DNA of 64,000 nt from Pseudomonas oryzihabitans (GTDB lineage: Bacteria; Pseudomonadota; Gammaproteobacteria; Pseudomonadales; Pseudomonadaceae), in NCBI RefSeq assembly GCF_006384975.1, contig NZ_CP021645.1, positions 1,454,001-1,518,000 of the forward strand, written 5' to 3'. This document shows positions 24,494-34,202 of the stretch, one piece after another. The notes under the pieces were generated by a model. That model saw nothing but the letters and a program-made list of their open reading frames with translations. It searched no databases and was not told where the DNA came from. The position numbers and the translations under genes are program-made. Each line of letters opens with the position of its first letter. Positions within the stretch are counted from its first letter, which is position 1.

Positions 24494-25402
24494 ATGACCT
24501 ATCCCCGCGATCTTATCGGCTACGGCGCCCAGCCACCCCATCCCCACTGGCCGGGCGATGCCCGTATCGCCCTGTCCTTCGTGCTCAACTACGAAGAAGG
24601 CGGCGAGCGCAACATTCTGCACGGCGACAAGGAGTCCGAAGCCTTCCTGTCCGAGATGGTGGCGGCCCAGCCCTTGCCCGGCGTGCGCAACATGTCCATG
24701 GAGTCGCTCTACGAATACGGTAGCCGCGCCGGCGTGTGGCGCATCCTCGAGCTGTTCGCCAAGCACCAGGTCCCACTCACCATCTTCGCCGTGGCCATGG
24801 CCGCCGAGCGCCATCCCGAAGTCATCCGCGCCATGGTCCAGGCCGGCCACGAGATCTGCAGCCATGGTTATCGCTGGATCGACTACCAGTACATGGACGA
24901 AGCCGAGGAGCGCGCCCATCTGCGGCGCGCCATCGAAATCCTCACCGAGCTGACCGGCGAGCGTCCCCTGGGCTGGTACACCGGCCGCACCGGCCCCAAC
25001 ACCCGGCGCCTGGTGATGGAGGAAGGCGGCTTCCTCTACGACAGCGACACCTACGACGACGACCTGCCCTACTGGGAGCCCAACACCCCGACCGGCAAGC
25101 CGCACCTGGTGATCCCCTACACCCTGGACACCAACGACATGAGATTCACCCAGGTGCAGGGCTTCCATACCGCCGAGCAATTCTTCCAGTACCTCAAGGA
25201 CGCCTTCGACACCCTGTATGAAGAAGGCGCCACCGCGCCCAAGATGCTCTCCATCGGCCTGCACTGCCGGCTGATCGGCCGTCCCGGTCGCCTGGTGGGG
25301 CTCAAGCGCTTCCTGGAGTACGCCCAGAGCCACGAGCGCGTCTGGTTCGCCCGCCGGGTGGATATCGCCCGCCACTGGCACAAGGAGCATCCGCCGGCAT
25401 GA
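24494..25402 (+). CDS. puuE: Allantoinase, polysaccharide-deacetylase-like (PuuE)
   Basis: 302 residues. This metal-independent-type allantoinase of the carbohydrate esterase 4 fold opens allantoin to allantoate. Family marks are MTYPRDLIGYGAQPPHPHWPGDARIALSFVLNYEEG, GHEICSHGYRWIDYQ and YDSDTYDDDLPYW. ATG 24494 agrees with the conserved N-terminus; upstream in-frame sequence is the operator region. First gene of puuE-uraD-alc-allA, overlapping uraD by ATGA. Confidence 0.95.
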   Translation: MTYPRDLIGYGAQPPHPHWPGDARIALSFVLNYEEGGERNILHGDKESEAFLSEMVAAQPLPGVRNMSMESLYEYGSRAGVWRILELFAKHQVPLTIFAVAMAAERHPEVIRAMVQAGHEICSHGYRWIDYQYMDEAEERAHLRRAIEILTELTGERPLGWYTGRTGPNTRRLVMEEGGFLYDSDTYDDDLPYWEPNTPTGKPHLVIPYTLDTNDMRFTQVQGFHTAEQFFQYLKDAFDTLYEEGATAPKMLSIGLHCRLIGRPGRLVGLKRFLEYAQSHERVWFARRVDIARHWHKEHPPA

Positions 25403-25911
25403 GCACCTTCCAGACCGTCACGCCCAGCCAGCTGGACCGCGCCGCCTTCGTCGCGGCCTTCGGCGGCATCTACGAGCACTCCGCCTGGGTCGCCGAACGC
25501 GCCTTCGACCAGGGCCAGCCCTTGCCGGATACCATCGAGGCCCTGCACCAGCGGCTGTCCGCCCAGGTCGCCCGGGCCAGCCAGGCCGAGCAACTGGCGC
25601 TGATCCAGGCCCACCCGGATCTCGCCGGCCGCGCCGCCCTGGCTGGCGAGCTGACCGCTGCCAGCACCAGCGAACAGGCCGGCGCCGGCCTGGACCAGTG
25701 CACGCCGGACGAACTGGCCCGCTTCACCGGCTACAACGACGCCTACCGCGAAAAATTCGGCTTCCCCTTCATCATGGCGGTGAAGGGCAGCAACCGACAC
25801 CTGATCCTCGCGGCCTTCGAGGAGCGCCTGCCCAACACCCCGGAGCAGGAATTCCAGCGCGCCCTCGCCGAGATCGACCGTATCGCCCTCTTCCGTCTCC
25901 AGCCCCTCTGA
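25399..25911 (+). CDS. uraD: OHCU decarboxylase
   Basis: 170 residues. It decarboxylates 2-oxo-4-hydroxy-4-carboxy-5-ureidoimidazoline to S-allantoin, the step after HiuH. The catalytic histidine is in the conserved QAHPDLAGRAAL stretch, followed by FTGYNDAYREKFGFPFIMAVKG and ILAAFEERLPN. The 4-bp overlap with puuE shows coupling. It acts one step before PuuE although it is encoded after it. Confidence 0.96.
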   Translation: MSTFQTVTPSQLDRAAFVAAFGGIYEHSAWVAERAFDQGQPLPDTIEALHQRLSAQVARASQAEQLALIQAHPDLAGRAALAGELTAASTSEQAGAGLDQCTPDELARFTGYNDAYREKFGFPFIMAVKGSNRHLILAAFEERLPNTPEQEFQRALAEIDRIALFRLQPL

Positions 25912-25935
25912 CCTCAGTCCGCACACGAGCCCCTC

Positions 25936-26943
25936 ATGAAACGCACCTACGCCGCACCCTTCGAGAAATACCTCAACCTCGCCGACGCCCGCCTCGGCAC
26001 CCGCGTCATCAGCGTCACCGACGACTGGTTCGCCGCCGCCGATCGCATGCTCCAGCCCCACGAGCCGGAGTGGAAGGAAGGCGTCTACGACGACAACGGC
26101 AAGTGGATGGATGGCTGGGAATCGCGCCGCAAGCGCTTCGAGGGCTATGACCATGCGGTGATCCGCCTGGGCGTACCCGGCTCGATCAAGGGCGTCGACA
26201 TCGACACCCGCTGGTTCACCGGCAACTACCCGCCCTCCGCCTCCCTGGAAGCCTGCTTCTGCGCCGACGGCGATCCGGCCGCCGACGCCGCCTGGACCGA
26301 GGTACTGCCAGCCATCGAGATGCAGGGCAACAGCCACCACTACCACGCCATCAGCGATGATCGCCCCTGGACCCACCTACGCCTGAACATCTATCCCGAC
26401 GGTGGTGTGGCCCGCCTGCGGGTCTACGGCATTCCCCATCGCGACTGGTCGGCCCAGGCCGAGGACGAGGTGCTGGACCTCGCCGCCGCGCTCAATGGCG
26501 GTCGCGCGCTGGCCTGCAACGACGAGCACTACGGACGCATGAGCAACATCCTCAATCCGGGTCGCGCCAGCAGCATGGCCGATGGTTGGGAAACCGCCCG
26601 CCGTCGCACCCCCGGCAACGACTGGGTGATCATCGCCCTGGGCCACGCCGGTATCGTCGAGGAAATCCTGGTCGACACCCTGCACTTCAAGGGTAACTAC
26701 CCGGACAGCTGCCAGATCCAGGGCGCCTATGTGCGCGGCGGCACCGACGGCCAGATCGAAACCCAAAGCCTGTATTGGAAGGAATTGCTGCCGTCGCAGA
26801 AGCTACAGATGCACCAGGAACATAGCTTCCGCGAGCAGGTGCGCGACCTCGGCCCCATCACCCACGTCCGCCTGAACATCTTCCCCGACGGCGGCGTCAG
26901 CCGCTTGCGGCTGTTCGGCAAGGTGGCGCGGGGCCAGGCATGA
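25936..26943 (+). CDS. alc: Allantoicase
   Basis: 335 residues built of two similar beta-jellyroll halves; the repeat is visible in [21 protein letters not shown] and [20 protein letters not shown], and in [20 protein letters not shown] and [20 protein letters not shown]. The enzyme cuts allantoate to ureidoglycolate and urea. It lies 24 bp after uraD and overlaps allA by ATGA. Confidence 0.96.
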   Translation: MKRTYAAPFEKYLNLADARLGTRVISVTDDWFAAADRMLQPHEPEWKEGVYDDNGKWMDGWESRRKRFEGYDHAVIRLGVPGSIKGVDIDTRWFTGNYPPSASLEACFCADGDPAADAAWTEVLPAIEMQGNSHHYHAISDDRPWTHLRLNIYPDGGVARLRVYGIPHRDWSAQAEDEVLDLAAALNGGRALACNDEHYGRMSNILNPGRASSMADGWETARRRTPGNDWVIIALGHAGIVEEILVDTLHFKGNYPDSCQIQGAYVRGGTDGQIETQSLYWKELLPSQKLQMHQEHSFREQVRDLGPITHVRLNIFPDGGVSRLRLFGKVARGQA

Positions 26944-27440
26944 GCCGCCAACTCGTCATCGAACCCCTGACCGCCGAGGGCTTCGCGCCCTTCGGCGACG
27001 TCATCGAGACCGAAGGCCGCGACTGGTTTCCCATCAATAACGGCTCGACCCAGAGATTCCATGCCCTGGCCCGGGTCGAGACCGGGCCGGCCGACGGCGC
27101 GGCGATCATCAGCATCTTCCGCGCTCGGCGCCTGGAATACCCGCTGACGATTGCCATGCTGGAACGCCACCCCCATGGCAGCCAGGCCTTCGTGCCCCTC
27201 CGTGGCGAGCCCTTCCTGGTGGTGGTGGCGCCCCCGGCGCCGCAGCCGGACGCCCAGGCCATCCGCGTCTTCCGCACCGATGGCCGCCAGGGCATCAACT
27301 ACCATGCGGGGGTCTGGCACCACCCGGTGCTGGCCCTACGCGACGAGGATGAATTCCTCATCGTCGACCGCCATGGCGAGCTGCCCAACTGCGACGAGCA
27401 CTTTTTCGCCGCGGACGAGACCTCGACTCTGGCGCTTTAA
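26940..27440 (+). CDS. allA: Ureidoglycolate lyase
   Basis: 166 residues, usual length. It splits ureidoglycolate to glyoxylate and urea, the last step encoded here. Conserved segments are [32 protein letters not shown] and [19 protein letters not shown]. With alc it releases two urea molecules per purine ring; no urease or glyoxylate gene is in the window. Its stop codon overlaps the convergent rarD stop. Confidence 0.95.
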   Translation: MSRQLVIEPLTAEGFAPFGDVIETEGRDWFPINNGSTQRFHALARVETGPADGAAIISIFRARRLEYPLTIAMLERHPHGSQAFVPLRGEPFLVVVAPPAPQPDAQAIRVFRTDGRQGINYHAGVWHHPVLALRDEDEFLIVDRHGELPNCDEHFFAADETSTLAL

Positions 27441-28345
27441 CGGTTGCCCGGTGCGCGCCTCAGCTGCTTGCGCAGCAGGCGTGCACTGTCCAGGCAGACC
27501 CAGGCCACCGCCAGCCAGATCGGGCCGTAGGTCCAGATCGCTCCGATAGGCAGTTGCTCACCGAGAATATAGAGCGCCACGAACACCAGCAGCGCCGGTT
27601 CCACATAGCTCAGGATGCCGAACAGACTCAGCGGCAGCAGTCGACTGGACGCCAGCATGGCCGCGAAGGCGATGGCACTGACCAGCCCCAATCCGGGCAA
27701 CAGCGCCCACAGCCAGGGCGCCTGCTGCAAGGCCAGGCTCGGCGAGAACCAATGCACGACGAGCAGTGCGAACGGCAGCAGGCAGCACATCTCCAGCACG
27801 AAGCCGGACAAGGCATCCACCGCCATCCACCGCCGCAGCACGAAATATGGCGGATAGCCCACTACCGGCAGCAGGCTGACCCAGGACAGCGCCCCGGTCA
27901 CCCACACCTCGTTGATCACCCCCACCAGCGCACAGGCCACCGCCAGGCGTTGCAGGGGGCGCAGGCGCTCGCCATAGACCAGGCGTCCGGTCAGCACGAT
28001 CGCCAGGGGCAGCAGGAAATAACCCAGCGACATGGCCATGGCTTCGCCATTCATGGTCGCCCAGACGAACACCCACCACTGCACGCCCATCAGCAGCGCG
28101 GCGGCCGGAATGGCCAGGCACAGCCGGGGTTCACGCACCAATCGCTTGAGCGTGGCCCAGAGCGCCTTGCCCTCGCGCAGCACCAGCACCATCAGCAACA
28201 CCATGGGCAGTGACCAAACCACCCGCAGCGCCACCACCTGCAGGCCATCCAGGGGCGCCAGCCAGGCGAAGTACACCGGCATCAGCGCGAACAGCACCGA
28301 CGACAGTACGGAAAGGCCCAGCCCCTTGCCCGACAGCACACTCAT
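27437..28345 (-). CDS. rarD: RarD-type EamA-family transporter
   Basis: 302 residues with about ten membrane helices, a tandem of two EamA (DMT superfamily) halves. The start GLGLSVLSSVLFALMPVYFAWLAPLDGLQVVALRVVWSLP and the GVQWWVFVWATMNGEAMAMSLGYFLLPL stretch mark the RarD subgroup. Substrate is unknown; export of amino acids or metabolites is usual in the superfamily. Its start overlaps the stop of the following EamA gene (transcribed first) by 4 bp. Confidence 0.9.
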   Translation of the reverse strand: MSVLSGKGLGLSVLSSVLFALMPVYFAWLAPLDGLQVVALRVVWSLPMVLLMVLVLREGKALWATLKRLVREPRLCLAIPAAALLMGVQWWVFVWATMNGEAMAMSLGYFLLPLAIVLTGRLVYGERLRPLQRLAVACALVGVINEVWVTGALSWVSLLPVVGYPPYFVLRRWMAVDALSGFVLEMCCLLPFALLVVHWFSPSLALQQAPWLWALLPGLGLVSAIAFAAMLASSRLLPLSLFGILSYVEPALLVFVALYILGEQLPIGAIWTYGPIWLAVAWVCLDSARLLRKQLRRAPGNR

Positions 28346-29193
28346 GCCCGCCGTCCCAGACGATTGATGAACAGCGACAGCAGAATGACGCCGCCGCCCA
28401 GGAACAGCCTAGGCAGGTCGGCCGGATGCTGCCAGATCAACAGGCTGACCAGCAGTCCCGCGGGCACATGGGCCTCGTTCATGATCGCCAGGGTGCCGCC
28501 GTTGACCCGTAGCGAGCCGAGGGTCCACCAGTAGAGGCCGAGCGCCGTGGCGAACACGCCCATCCAGACCAGCACGCCCCATTGCAGCGGGGTAGCGGGC
28601 AGACGCGCCGGATTGCCGAACAGCAGGAAGGACAGCGCCGCCACCAGCAGCGCGCCAAGAAAGAACAACCCAAAGTAGCGATGCAAGGGGCCCTGCCCGG
28701 CATAGGCATGGCCCAGGTGCTTGCACAGCACCTGGCCGGCGGCGAAGGTCAGGTTGGCCACCTGCAGCAGCAGGAAGCCCAGCAGGTAGTCACCGGTCAG
28801 CGCCTGGAAACGAATCAGCGCCGCGCCACCCACCGCCACGACCGCAGCCAGCAGCGACCAGAAACGGAACCGACGCTGCCAGGCGTCATCCAGCAGCGTC
28901 ACATAGATAGGCGTCAATACCGTGAACAGCAGCACCTCCGGCACCGTCAGCACGGCGAAGCTGCGGTACAGGCAGAGATAGGTGATGCCGAATTGCAAGG
29001 CGCCCGCCGCCATCAGGCCCAGTGCGAAGCGCCCCGGCACCCCACGCCAGCGGGTGAAGGGCAGGAACAGCACGAAGGCAATGGCCACGCGGGCCAGCAC
29101 GGCGAAATCGCTGTCGACGCGACCAGCGAGATATTCCCCGATCAGGCTGAAGGAAAACGCCCAGATGAGGGTGACGAGCAGGAGATAAGGCAT
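28342..29193 (-). CDS. EamA-family (DMT) transporter
   Basis: 283 residues, about ten predicted helices in two EamA repeats (IWAFSFSLIGEYLAGRVDSDFAVLARVAIAFVLFLPF begins the first; GVFATALGLYWWTLGSLRVNGGTLAIMNEAHVPAGLLVSLL belongs to the second). It is upstream of and coupled to rarD by a 4-bp overlap, so two different DMT carriers are probably made together. Whether they act as a heterodimer or separately is not known; substrate unknown. Confidence 0.88.
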   Translation of the reverse strand: MPYLLLVTLIWAFSFSLIGEYLAGRVDSDFAVLARVAIAFVLFLPFTRWRGVPGRFALGLMAAGALQFGITYLCLYRSFAVLTVPEVLLFTVLTPIYVTLLDDAWQRRFRFWSLLAAVVAVGGAALIRFQALTGDYLLGFLLLQVANLTFAAGQVLCKHLGHAYAGQGPLHRYFGLFFLGALLVAALSFLLFGNPARLPATPLQWGVLVWMGVFATALGLYWWTLGSLRVNGGTLAIMNEAHVPAGLLVSLLIWQHPADLPRLFLGGGVILLSLFINRLGRRA

Positions 29194-29267
29194 GGCGACG
29201 GCGCACGAAAAAGGTGCGCGACCTTAACGCGCCCGTCGCCGGAGGAAAAGCCCCGTGGCGGACTGGC

Positions 29268-29861
29268 TCAGCGCGTGGCGTTCATCCCGGACGGATCACT
29301 ACTGGTGATCGCCGCCACCGACTGATTGGCCTGCAGAATATTATCGGCACCCGAAACCAGCGTCTTGGGTTCCGCTACGCCGGCCGCTCGCGACCAGTAC
29401 ACCTGCTGATTGGAACCACCCACGGCCACGTCGGCCTGGCTTAGCAGCGTCAACCGGACCCGGGCGCCATAACCGTAGGCATCGATCTTGGCCAGGCCCT
29501 CACTGCCACCCCGGACATTGGCCTGCACCTGTTGGTAACCGCCGCCGACGCTCAGCTTGGCCACCGCGCCCTTGACCGTGGTGACGCTGCCCAGGCCATG
29601 GATGTCCAGTGATCGAGCGCTATCGACGATAAGACGATGGTGACTGCCATAGACGGTGACTTCGCCACACTGACCTTTCAGCGTCAGGGTATTGCCCTCA
29701 CCGGAAAGCGACACGTCCCGGCCCTGGCAGTCGAGAGTACGGGTCAGATTCAGTCCTTCGATCTCGATGGGCTCGGCGGCCGCGGCGACCGACTCTTCGG
29801 CCTGGACCAGCAGCGGAGCGACGAGCAGACAGCAACCCAGCAATGCCTTGAATGACGACAT
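29268..29861 (-). CDS. Exported DUF3060 protein
   Basis: 197 residues with a signal peptide (MSSFKALLGCCLLVAPLLVQA). The mature part has alternating hydrophobic/polar repeats (DVSLSGEGNTLTLKGQCGEVTVYGSHHRLIVDSARSLDIHGLGSVTTV) that would fold as a beta-helix-like or stacked sheet, as in DUF3060 proteins. Function unknown. Divergent from the LysR regulator at 30033, which could control it. Confidence 0.78.
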   Translation of the reverse strand: MSSFKALLGCCLLVAPLLVQAEESVAAAAEPIEIEGLNLTRTLDCQGRDVSLSGEGNTLTLKGQCGEVTVYGSHHRLIVDSARSLDIHGLGSVTTVKGAVAKLSVGGGYQQVQANVRGGSEGLAKIDAYGYGARVRLTLLSQADVAVGGSNQQVYWSRAAGVAEPKTLVSGADNILQANQSVAAITSSDPSGMNATR

Positions 29862-30032
29862 GGTGACTCCTTGTCTTGCCTAAAGGGGGAACTCATCGGC
29901 TAGCTTGGAAAGCGACCTCGGCAGCGCGTTTGGCCCGGCATCCGACTTTTTTTCATCCCGTGAAATACGCCGCGTTTTCTCATTTGCGCGCCAGGCTCTA
30001 ACATGCGCTCTTTCGCGGTCACGAAGCGTTCA

Positions 30033-30923
30033 ATGAAGACTCCTCGCGTTTCTCTCGATCAGTGGCGAACCCTGCAAGCGGTAGTGGACCATGGTGGCTA
30101 CGCCCAGGCGGCCGAAGTACTGCATCGCTCCCAGTCATCGATCAGCTATACCGTAGCGCGCATGCAGGAACAGCTCGGCGTACCCCTACTGCGCCTGGAA
30201 GGGCGGCGTGCCGTCCTGACCGATGCGGGCGCCGTGCTCCTGCGGCGCTCCCGGCGGCTGGTGCAGCAGGCCAGCCAACTGGAGGAGCTGGCCTATCACA
30301 TGGAACAGGGCTGGGAGTCCGAGGTACGGCTGGTGGTGGATGCCGCCTACCCTACCCGCCCCCTGCTGCTCTGCCTGCGCGAATTCATGCCCCAGAGTCG
30401 CGGCTGCCGGGTCCGGCTGCGCGAAGAGGTGCTCTCCGGGGTGGAGGAAGCCCTGCTGGACGGTTCGGCGGACTTGGCGATCACCGGCCTGGTGATCGCC
30501 GAACACCTGGGCGCCTCTCTTGGTACGGTGGAGTTCGTCGCCGTCGCCCATCCCGAGCACCCCCTGCATCTGTTACGGCGGCCCCTGGTGACCACCGATC
30601 TGGAAGAACAGCTACAGATCGTCATCCGTGACAGCGGCCGCGCCCAACCCCGGGATGCCGGCTGGCTGGCCGCGGAACAGCGCTGGACGGTGGGCAGCAT
30701 CAGTACCGCTGCCACCTTCCTGCGCGACGGCCTGGGCTTCGCCTGGCTGCCGCGGGATGCGATCCAGACCGATCTCGACCAAGGCCTGCTCAAGCCGCTG
30801 CAGCTGGAACAGGGAGCGCACCGTTTCCACCCCTTCCAGCTGTACAAGACCCGCCAACACGAACTCGGACCCGCCTCGCAGATTCTGATGAATCTCCTGC
30901 GCAACCACGCCCTGCCCCGCTGA
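30033..30923 (+). CDS. LysR-family transcriptional regulator
   Basis: 296 residues from ATG 30033. The N-terminal winged helix (WRTLQAVVDHGGYAQAAEVLHRSQSSISYTVARMQEQLGVPLLRLEGRRAVLTDAG) is typical; the remainder is the substrate-binding co-inducer domain (DLAITGLVIAEHLGASLGTVEFVAVAHPEHPL). An ATG at 30003 would add ten atypical residues. Targets are unknown; candidates are the divergent DUF3060 gene or itself. Confidence 0.92.
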   Translation: MKTPRVSLDQWRTLQAVVDHGGYAQAAEVLHRSQSSISYTVARMQEQLGVPLLRLEGRRAVLTDAGAVLLRRSRRLVQQASQLEELAYHMEQGWESEVRLVVDAAYPTRPLLLCLREFMPQSRGCRVRLREEVLSGVEEALLDGSADLAITGLVIAEHLGASLGTVEFVAVAHPEHPLHLLRRPLVTTDLEEQLQIVIRDSGRAQPRDAGWLAAEQRWTVGSISTAATFLRDGLGFAWLPRDAIQTDLDQGLLKPLQLEQGAHRFHPFQLYKTRQHELGPASQILMNLLRNHALPR

Positions 30924-30989
30924 CCATGGCGGGGCGCCGGCCGGATTGCTATCGTTCGCCAGTCGTATCTGCCTATTCAAGGATCCAAC

Positions 30990-31541
30990 ATGTTCAAAGC
31001 CCTGCTTGCCGCCTGTGCCCTGCTCATCGCCTCCACCGCCTGGGCCGCGGACAATCCACACGTGCTGATCAGCACCAACAAGGGTGACATCGAGGTCGAG
31101 CTGAATGCGGACAAGGCGCCCGTCAGTACGGCGAACTTCCTGGCCTACGTCGACAGCGGCTTCTACAAGGGCACCCTGTTCCACCGCGTCATCCCCGGCT
31201 TCATGATCCAAGGCGGTGGCTACACCCGTGACATGCAGGAAAAGCGCACCAAGGCGCCCATTAAGAACGAAGCCGACAACGGCCTGAAGAACCTCCGCGG
31301 CACCCTGGCCATGGCCCGCACCTCGGACGTCAACTCCGCCACCAGCCAGTTCTTCATCAATGTCGAGAACAACGCCTTCCTCGACCACGGCTCGCGGGAT
31401 TTCGGCTACGCCGTGTTCGGCAAGGTCGTACGCGGCATGGAGGTCGTCGACCAGATCGCCGGCGTCCAGACTATCCGCCAGGGCATGCTGCGCGACATTC
31501 CCCGTGAACCGGTCATAATTCTCGCTGCCAAAAGACTGTAA
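30990..31541 (+). CDS. ppiA: Periplasmic cyclophilin peptidyl-prolyl isomerase
   Basis: 183 residues. Signal peptide [19 protein letters not shown] precedes a complete cyclophilin domain with [15 protein letters not shown], and the stretches [21 protein letters not shown] and [20 protein letters not shown]. It catalyses cis-trans proline isomerisation of exported proteins. AAGGA is seen before the start. Symbol assigned by resemblance to E. coli PpiA. Confidence 0.93.
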   Translation: MFKALLAACALLIASTAWAADNPHVLISTNKGDIEVELNADKAPVSTANFLAYVDSGFYKGTLFHRVIPGFMIQGGGYTRDMQEKRTKAPIKNEADNGLKNLRGTLAMARTSDVNSATSQFFINVENNAFLDHGSRDFGYAVFGKVVRGMEVVDQIAGVQTIRQGMLRDIPREPVIILAAKRL

Positions 31542-31555
31542 GCCGACCTGTCCCA

Positions 31556-31581
31556 CTGGACGATCCCTGGCGGTCGTCCAG
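31556..31581 (+). terminator. Hairpin behind ppiA, possible terminator
   Basis: CTGGACGA (31556-31563) pairs with TCGTCCAG (31574-31581) just after the ppiA stop. No T tract follows, so it is a weak candidate. Confidence 0.35.
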
Positions 31582-31644
31582 CCTGAGTGGCGAGGTTCCT
31601 ACTCAGCGACGCGAGACATTGTCTCCCTTCTACAAGGACCCCGC

Positions 31645-33516
31645 ATGATCTTTCGCCGCTTCGAGCGCATCATCGATGCGTTTCGGGAAGCTCCCGATGA
31701 AATGCCGCCCACGAGCGTCGGCGCCTTCTATCTCCACTTCCTCAAACAAGCCTGGCCAGCCTTCGCCCTGCTGCTGGTCGTGGGCCTCATCGGCGCCCTG
31801 ATCGAGGTCGCGCTATTCAATTTCATCGGCCAACTCGTCGACCTGGCCGGCAGCTCGCCCAACAGCACGGTGTTCTTCCAGCAACACGGTGGCACCCTGA
31901 TCTGGATGGCCGTGGTCACCCTGGTCATCCGCCCCCTGTTCATCAGCCTGCACGACCTGTTGGTGCACCAGACCATCACCCCCAGCCTGACCACCCTGAT
32001 CCGCTGGCAGAACCACCGCTACGTGCTCAAGCAGAGTCTGGGTTTCTTCCATAGCGACTTCGCCGGGCGCATCTCCAACCGCATCATGCAGACCGGCGTT
32101 TCCTTGCGGGACTCGGCCGTGCAGGCGGTGGATGCCATCTGGCACGTGCTGATCTTCGCCGTCACCTCGCTGATCCTGTTCGCCCAGGCCGATGTCTGGC
32201 TGATGGTGCCCCTGATCCTCTGGATCATCGGTTACGTCATCGCGCTTTGGTACTTCGTGCCCCAGACCAAGGAGCGCTCGGCCATCGCCTCGGAATCCCG
32301 CTCGCAACTCTCGGGGCGGATCGTCGACGGCTATACCAACATCTCCACGCTCAAGCTCTTCTCACATTCGGCCCAGGAAGAGCAGTACGCCCGCCAGGCC
32401 ATGGAGGAACAGACGGAAAAGGCCGAGAGCGCCGCGCGTCTGATCACCGCCATGGGCGTGACCATCGCCATCCTCAGCGGCTTCCTCATCGCCGGCACTA
32501 CCGGTCTTGCCCTCTGGCTCTGGCACCAGGGCATCATCAGCGTCGGTGCCATCGCCCTGGCGACCGGCCTGGTCATCCGCATCAACAGCATGTCCGGCTG
32601 GATCATGTGGGTGGTCAACGGCATCTTCGAGAACATCGGCATGGTGCAGGACGGCATGAGCACCATCGCCAAACCGCGCCAGGTCGGCGATGCGCCGGAC
32701 GCCAAACCGCTGGTAGTGACCCGCGGCGCGGTCCTGTTCGACGACATCCGCTTCCACTACGGCAAGGGCGCCGGCATCATCGAGGGCCTGACGCTGGACG
32801 TGGCGCCAGGCGAGAAAATCGGCCTGGTCGGCCCCTCGGGCGCGGGCAAGTCGACGTTGATCAACGTGCTGCTGCGCCTCTATGACCTGGAAGGTGGGCG
32901 CATTCTGGTCGATGGCCAGGACATTGCCCAGGTGACCCAGGAAAGCCTGAGATGCCAAATCGGCGTGGTCACCCAGGACACCTCGCTGCTACACCGCTCG
33001 ATCCGCGAGAACCTGCTCTACGGCCGCCCCGAAGCCACCGACGAAGAGCTGCACGCCGCTCTGCGCAAGGCCAAGGCCGACGACTTCATCGCCCGCATCA
33101 CCGATGCCCATGGCCGCACCGGCCTGGATGCCCAGGTAGGCGAGCGTGGGGTCAAGCTGTCGGGCGGTCAGCGCCAACGCATCGCCATCGCCCGTACCCT
33201 GCTCAAGGATGCGCCCATCCTGTTGCTGGACGAGGCCACCTCGGCGCTCGATTCGGAAGTGGAAGCGGCCATCCAGGAAAGCCTGGAGACCCTGATGGAA
33301 GGCAAGACGGTGATCGCCATCGCTCACCGGCTATCGACCATCTCGCGCATGGACCGCCTGGTGGTCATGGAGCGCGGCCAGATCGTCGAGATGGGCTCTC
33401 ACGAAGAGCTGATCGCGCACAACGGACTCTATGCCCGGCTATGGCGCCACCAGACCGGCGGCTTCGTCGGTCACGGCGTACCGGGCAGGCAGCGGGTGCG
33501 CAGCAGTTCCAACTGA
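31645..33516 (+). CDS. ABC half-transporter (membrane domain fused to ATPase)
   Basis: 623 residues: about six membrane helices (from GLIGALIEVALFNFIGQLVDL to WIMWVVNGIFENIG) followed by an ATPase domain with Walker A GPSGAGKST, signature LSGGQRQRIAIARTLL, Walker B ILLLDEATS and the switch HRLSTI. It would homodimerise as an exporter of the MsbA/MdlB type. The long N-terminal leader (DEMPPTSVGAFYLHFLKQAWPAF) is typical of a common proteobacterial subgroup of unknown substrate. Its 3' end overlaps an opposing gene by 46 bp. Confidence 0.92.
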   Translation: MIFRRFERIIDAFREAPDEMPPTSVGAFYLHFLKQAWPAFALLLVVGLIGALIEVALFNFIGQLVDLAGSSPNSTVFFQQHGGTLIWMAVVTLVIRPLFISLHDLLVHQTITPSLTTLIRWQNHRYVLKQSLGFFHSDFAGRISNRIMQTGVSLRDSAVQAVDAIWHVLIFAVTSLILFAQADVWLMVPLILWIIGYVIALWYFVPQTKERSAIASESRSQLSGRIVDGYTNISTLKLFSHSAQEEQYARQAMEEQTEKAESAARLITAMGVTIAILSGFLIAGTTGLALWLWHQGIISVGAIALATGLVIRINSMSGWIMWVVNGIFENIGMVQDGMSTIAKPRQVGDAPDAKPLVVTRGAVLFDDIRFHYGKGAGIIEGLTLDVAPGEKIGLVGPSGAGKSTLINVLLRLYDLEGGRILVDGQDIAQVTQESLRCQIGVVTQDTSLLHRSIRENLLYGRPEATDEELHAALRKAKADDFIARITDAHGRTGLDAQVGERGVKLSGGQRQRIAIARTLLKDAPILLLDEATSALDSEVEAAIQESLETLMEGKTVIAIAHRLSTISRMDRLVVMERGQIVEMGSHEELIAHNGLYARLWRHQTGGFVGHGVPGRQRVRSSSN

Positions 33517-34088
33517 TGTTCCTGATCCAGGCCCGGATAGAAACCTTCGATCTTCTGGAAACCACCCAGCCAGCTGCGCCGCTCCACCACGCAGTCGAAC
33601 ACCGGGCAGGCTGCCTGCCCGGCCTGGCCGCAATCGCGGTAATAGGTCAGCTGCTGGCTCTTCTGCAGGGTGCCCTGAAAGGGACCAGCGCGCTCCTGCA
33701 GCATATAGAAGTCGATGACGGCAGCGCTCCGATGGTTTTCCCACTGGAACGCCAGGGTGCTGGGATAGAAGAGCACCAGCAGCGTCGCCAGCATCACCCA
33801 GATGATGGCGGCGGTAACCGGCAATGGCAGCCGGGCGCGAAAGCGTCGCCCCCCACGAATGATCAGCGCGGTGACCACCGTGACCAGGGCCAGGGCGATG
33901 CACAGTGACGGCAGGCCGCTGATCACCTGTCCAGCCACGCCGATCTCCAGCCCACTGGGCGACGGCACCGTGCGATAGCCGATCTCCAGCCGGTCCCAAC
34001 CCACCCGGTTACCGATCAGGCCGATAAGACCGAAGACGACGGCTAGTCCGACAAGGATCCAGAAGGTACGGGGATTGGCACTACGCAT
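33471..34088 (-). CDS. Membrane protein of unknown function
   Basis: 205 residues with an N-terminal helix (FWILVGLAVVFGLIGLIG) and further helices around SLCIALALVTVVTALII and PVTAAIIWVMLATLLVLFYP. The C-terminal part, likely periplasmic or cytosolic, holds four cysteines (YYRDCGQAGQAACPVFDCVVERR and the last CLPGTP). I do not recognise the family. It converges on the ABC half-transporter and the coding regions overlap by 46 bp. Confidence 0.7.
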   Translation of the reverse strand: MRSANPRTFWILVGLAVVFGLIGLIGNRVGWDRLEIGYRTVPSPSGLEIGVAGQVISGLPSLCIALALVTVVTALIIRGGRRFRARLPLPVTAAIIWVMLATLLVLFYPSTLAFQWENHRSAAVIDFYMLQERAGPFQGTLQKSQQLTYYRDCGQAGQAACPVFDCVVERRSWLGGFQKIEGFYPGLDQEHQLELLRTRCLPGTP

Positions 34089-34202
34089 AGGAAATCGTCC
34101 AGATAAAGACAGGGAGCCTGCCTAAACCCTCCCACGAAGGCAAATCAGAATTTTTCGCAGCGCCTGCGCTCTATCGCAGACAAGCGCCCAAGGAGTCCGT
34201 CC

